Of a stretch of DNA of 64,000 nt, positions 63,073-64,000 are shown in pieces; positions within the stretch are counted from its first letter, which is position 1; the number at the start of each line of letters is the position of its first letter. Location of the stretch: contig OX457027.1 of NCBI GenBank assembly GCA_949752745.1, positions 17,874,603 through 17,938,602 on the forward strand, read 5' to 3'. This DNA comes from Protula sp. h YS-2021 (taxonomy: Eukaryota; Annelida; Polychaeta; Sabellida; Serpulidae). The translations under genes and the position numbers were made by a program. Below the pieces are notes generated by a model, which made no database searches, was not told the origin of the DNA, and saw nothing but the letters and a program-made list of their open reading frames with translations.

Positions 63073-64000
63073 AGACCAGCCGACTATGTCGGGCTGGTCT
63101 TATCCTATCAATAGAGGGGTATCCGTCGTCCGTATGTACTTCTCTTTAAAAATTATTTTTTGTGGCGCTCCGCCAAAAATTGGCCAAATGGGGGGCATTT
63201 CAAATTTTTCGGTTGCCAATTTTCAAAATGCTTCTTCTCCCTCAGTTTTGATCGGATTCCTCTCAAATTTTACACGAATATGCCCTAGGTAGACCTCTTT
63301 TGAAAAATTACTCATTTAGGCGATCCGCTAAAAATTGGCTAAATGGGGGACATTTTTTTAAGTTTTTGGTGTCAAATTTTCAAATTGCTTCTTCTCCCAC
63401 AATTTTGATCGGATTCCTTTCCAATTTTGGATAGTTGTTTTCAAGGTAGACCTGTCGTGAAAAATTACTCTTTTGGGCGATCCGGCAAAAATTGGCCAAA
63501 TGGGGGACATTTGTAATTTTGTGGTTGCCAATTTTCAAAATGCTTCTTCTCCTACAATTTTGATCAGATTTTCTTCAAATTTTGCACCCATATTCCCTAG
63601 GTAGACCTATTTTGAAAAATTACTTATTTTGGCGATCTGCCAAAAATTGGCCAAATTGGGGACATTTTCAAATTTTTTGGTCTACAATTTTCAAATTGCT
63701 TCTTCTCGCACAATTTTGATCGGATTCCTTTCCAATTTTTGATAGTTGTTCTCAAGGTAGATCTCTCTTGTAAAATTACTTGTTTTGGCGATCCGTCAAA
63801 AATTGGCCAAATGGGGGACATTTTTTTAATTTTTTGGTGTCAAAGTTTCAAATTGCTTCATCTCCCACAATTTTGATCGGATTCCTTTCCAATGTTTGAT
63901 AGTTGTTCTCAAGGTAGACCTCTCTTGAAAATTTTTTTTTTTTTTTGGCGATCCGCCAAAAATTGGCCAAATGGGGGATATTTGTAATTTTGTGGTTGCC
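63073..64000. repeat. Hairpin-headed ~155-bp tandem array running off the window
   Basis: Starts with the hairpin AGACCAGCC / GGGCTGGTCT (63072-63099), then about six units of ~155 bp, each with TTGGCGATCCGCCAAAAATT, GGCCAAATGGGGGACATT and TTCTCCCACAATTTTGATCG. Alternate units are more alike (GTGGTTGCCAATTTT versus TTGGTGTCAAATTTT), giving a ~310-bp higher-order period. Confidence 0.9.

Overview
The window is eukaryotic nuclear DNA from an animal, most likely a marine invertebrate (lophotrochozoan, ambulacrarian or cephalochordate; the sequence alone does not separate these). It is AT-rich, and its genes are split into many short exons with GT-AG introns of 0.1-5 kb. Introns and intergenic DNA are full of micro- and minisatellites, inverted-repeat elements and a decayed DIRS-type retrotransposon. 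Long single-frame ORFs are scarce and most of the longer ones are repeats, so the genes below were built exon by exon from splice sites, intron-phase continuity and protein family resemblance. One 200-base run of N (1706-1905) marks an assembly gap.

Four protein-coding genes are supported. (1) 20352-262, minus: an Msp130-type (choice-of-anchor I, mesenchyme-specific cell-surface glycoprotein) gene with signal peptide, nine phase-consistent ectodomain exons and a terminal transmembrane exon; one or more exons before the last are missing, probably in the N gap. (2) 28745-34482, plus: NAA10/ARD1, the catalytic subunit of the NatA N-terminal acetyltransferase, with a seven-codon first exon. (3) 45895-37227, minus: a two-EF-hand protein resembling EFCAB12. 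One exon of it has been copied in tandem 14 times with its splice sites and reading frame intact. (4) 58736-53743, minus: a small ankyrin-repeat protein of nine exons, every one in phase 0.

Layout: 0-20.4 kb is the Msp130 gene with repeat-laden introns (trinucleotide arrays, a 1 kb foldback element, a 20-bp minisatellite, several terminal-inverted-repeat elements). 20.4-28.7 kb is intergenic and holds the DIRS-like relic. 28.7-34.5 kb is NAA10, 37.2-45.9 kb the EF-hand gene, 46-53.7 kb intergenic repeat DNA with an internally deleted DIRS-like copy and an unexplained GC-rich block, 53.7-58.7 kb the ankyrin gene, and 58.7-64 kb intergenic DNA ending in tandem repeats that run off the window.

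The genes have no evident common pathway and look like ordinary unlinked neighbours. The most unusual structure is the splice-competent exon array at 38.9-40.6 kb.
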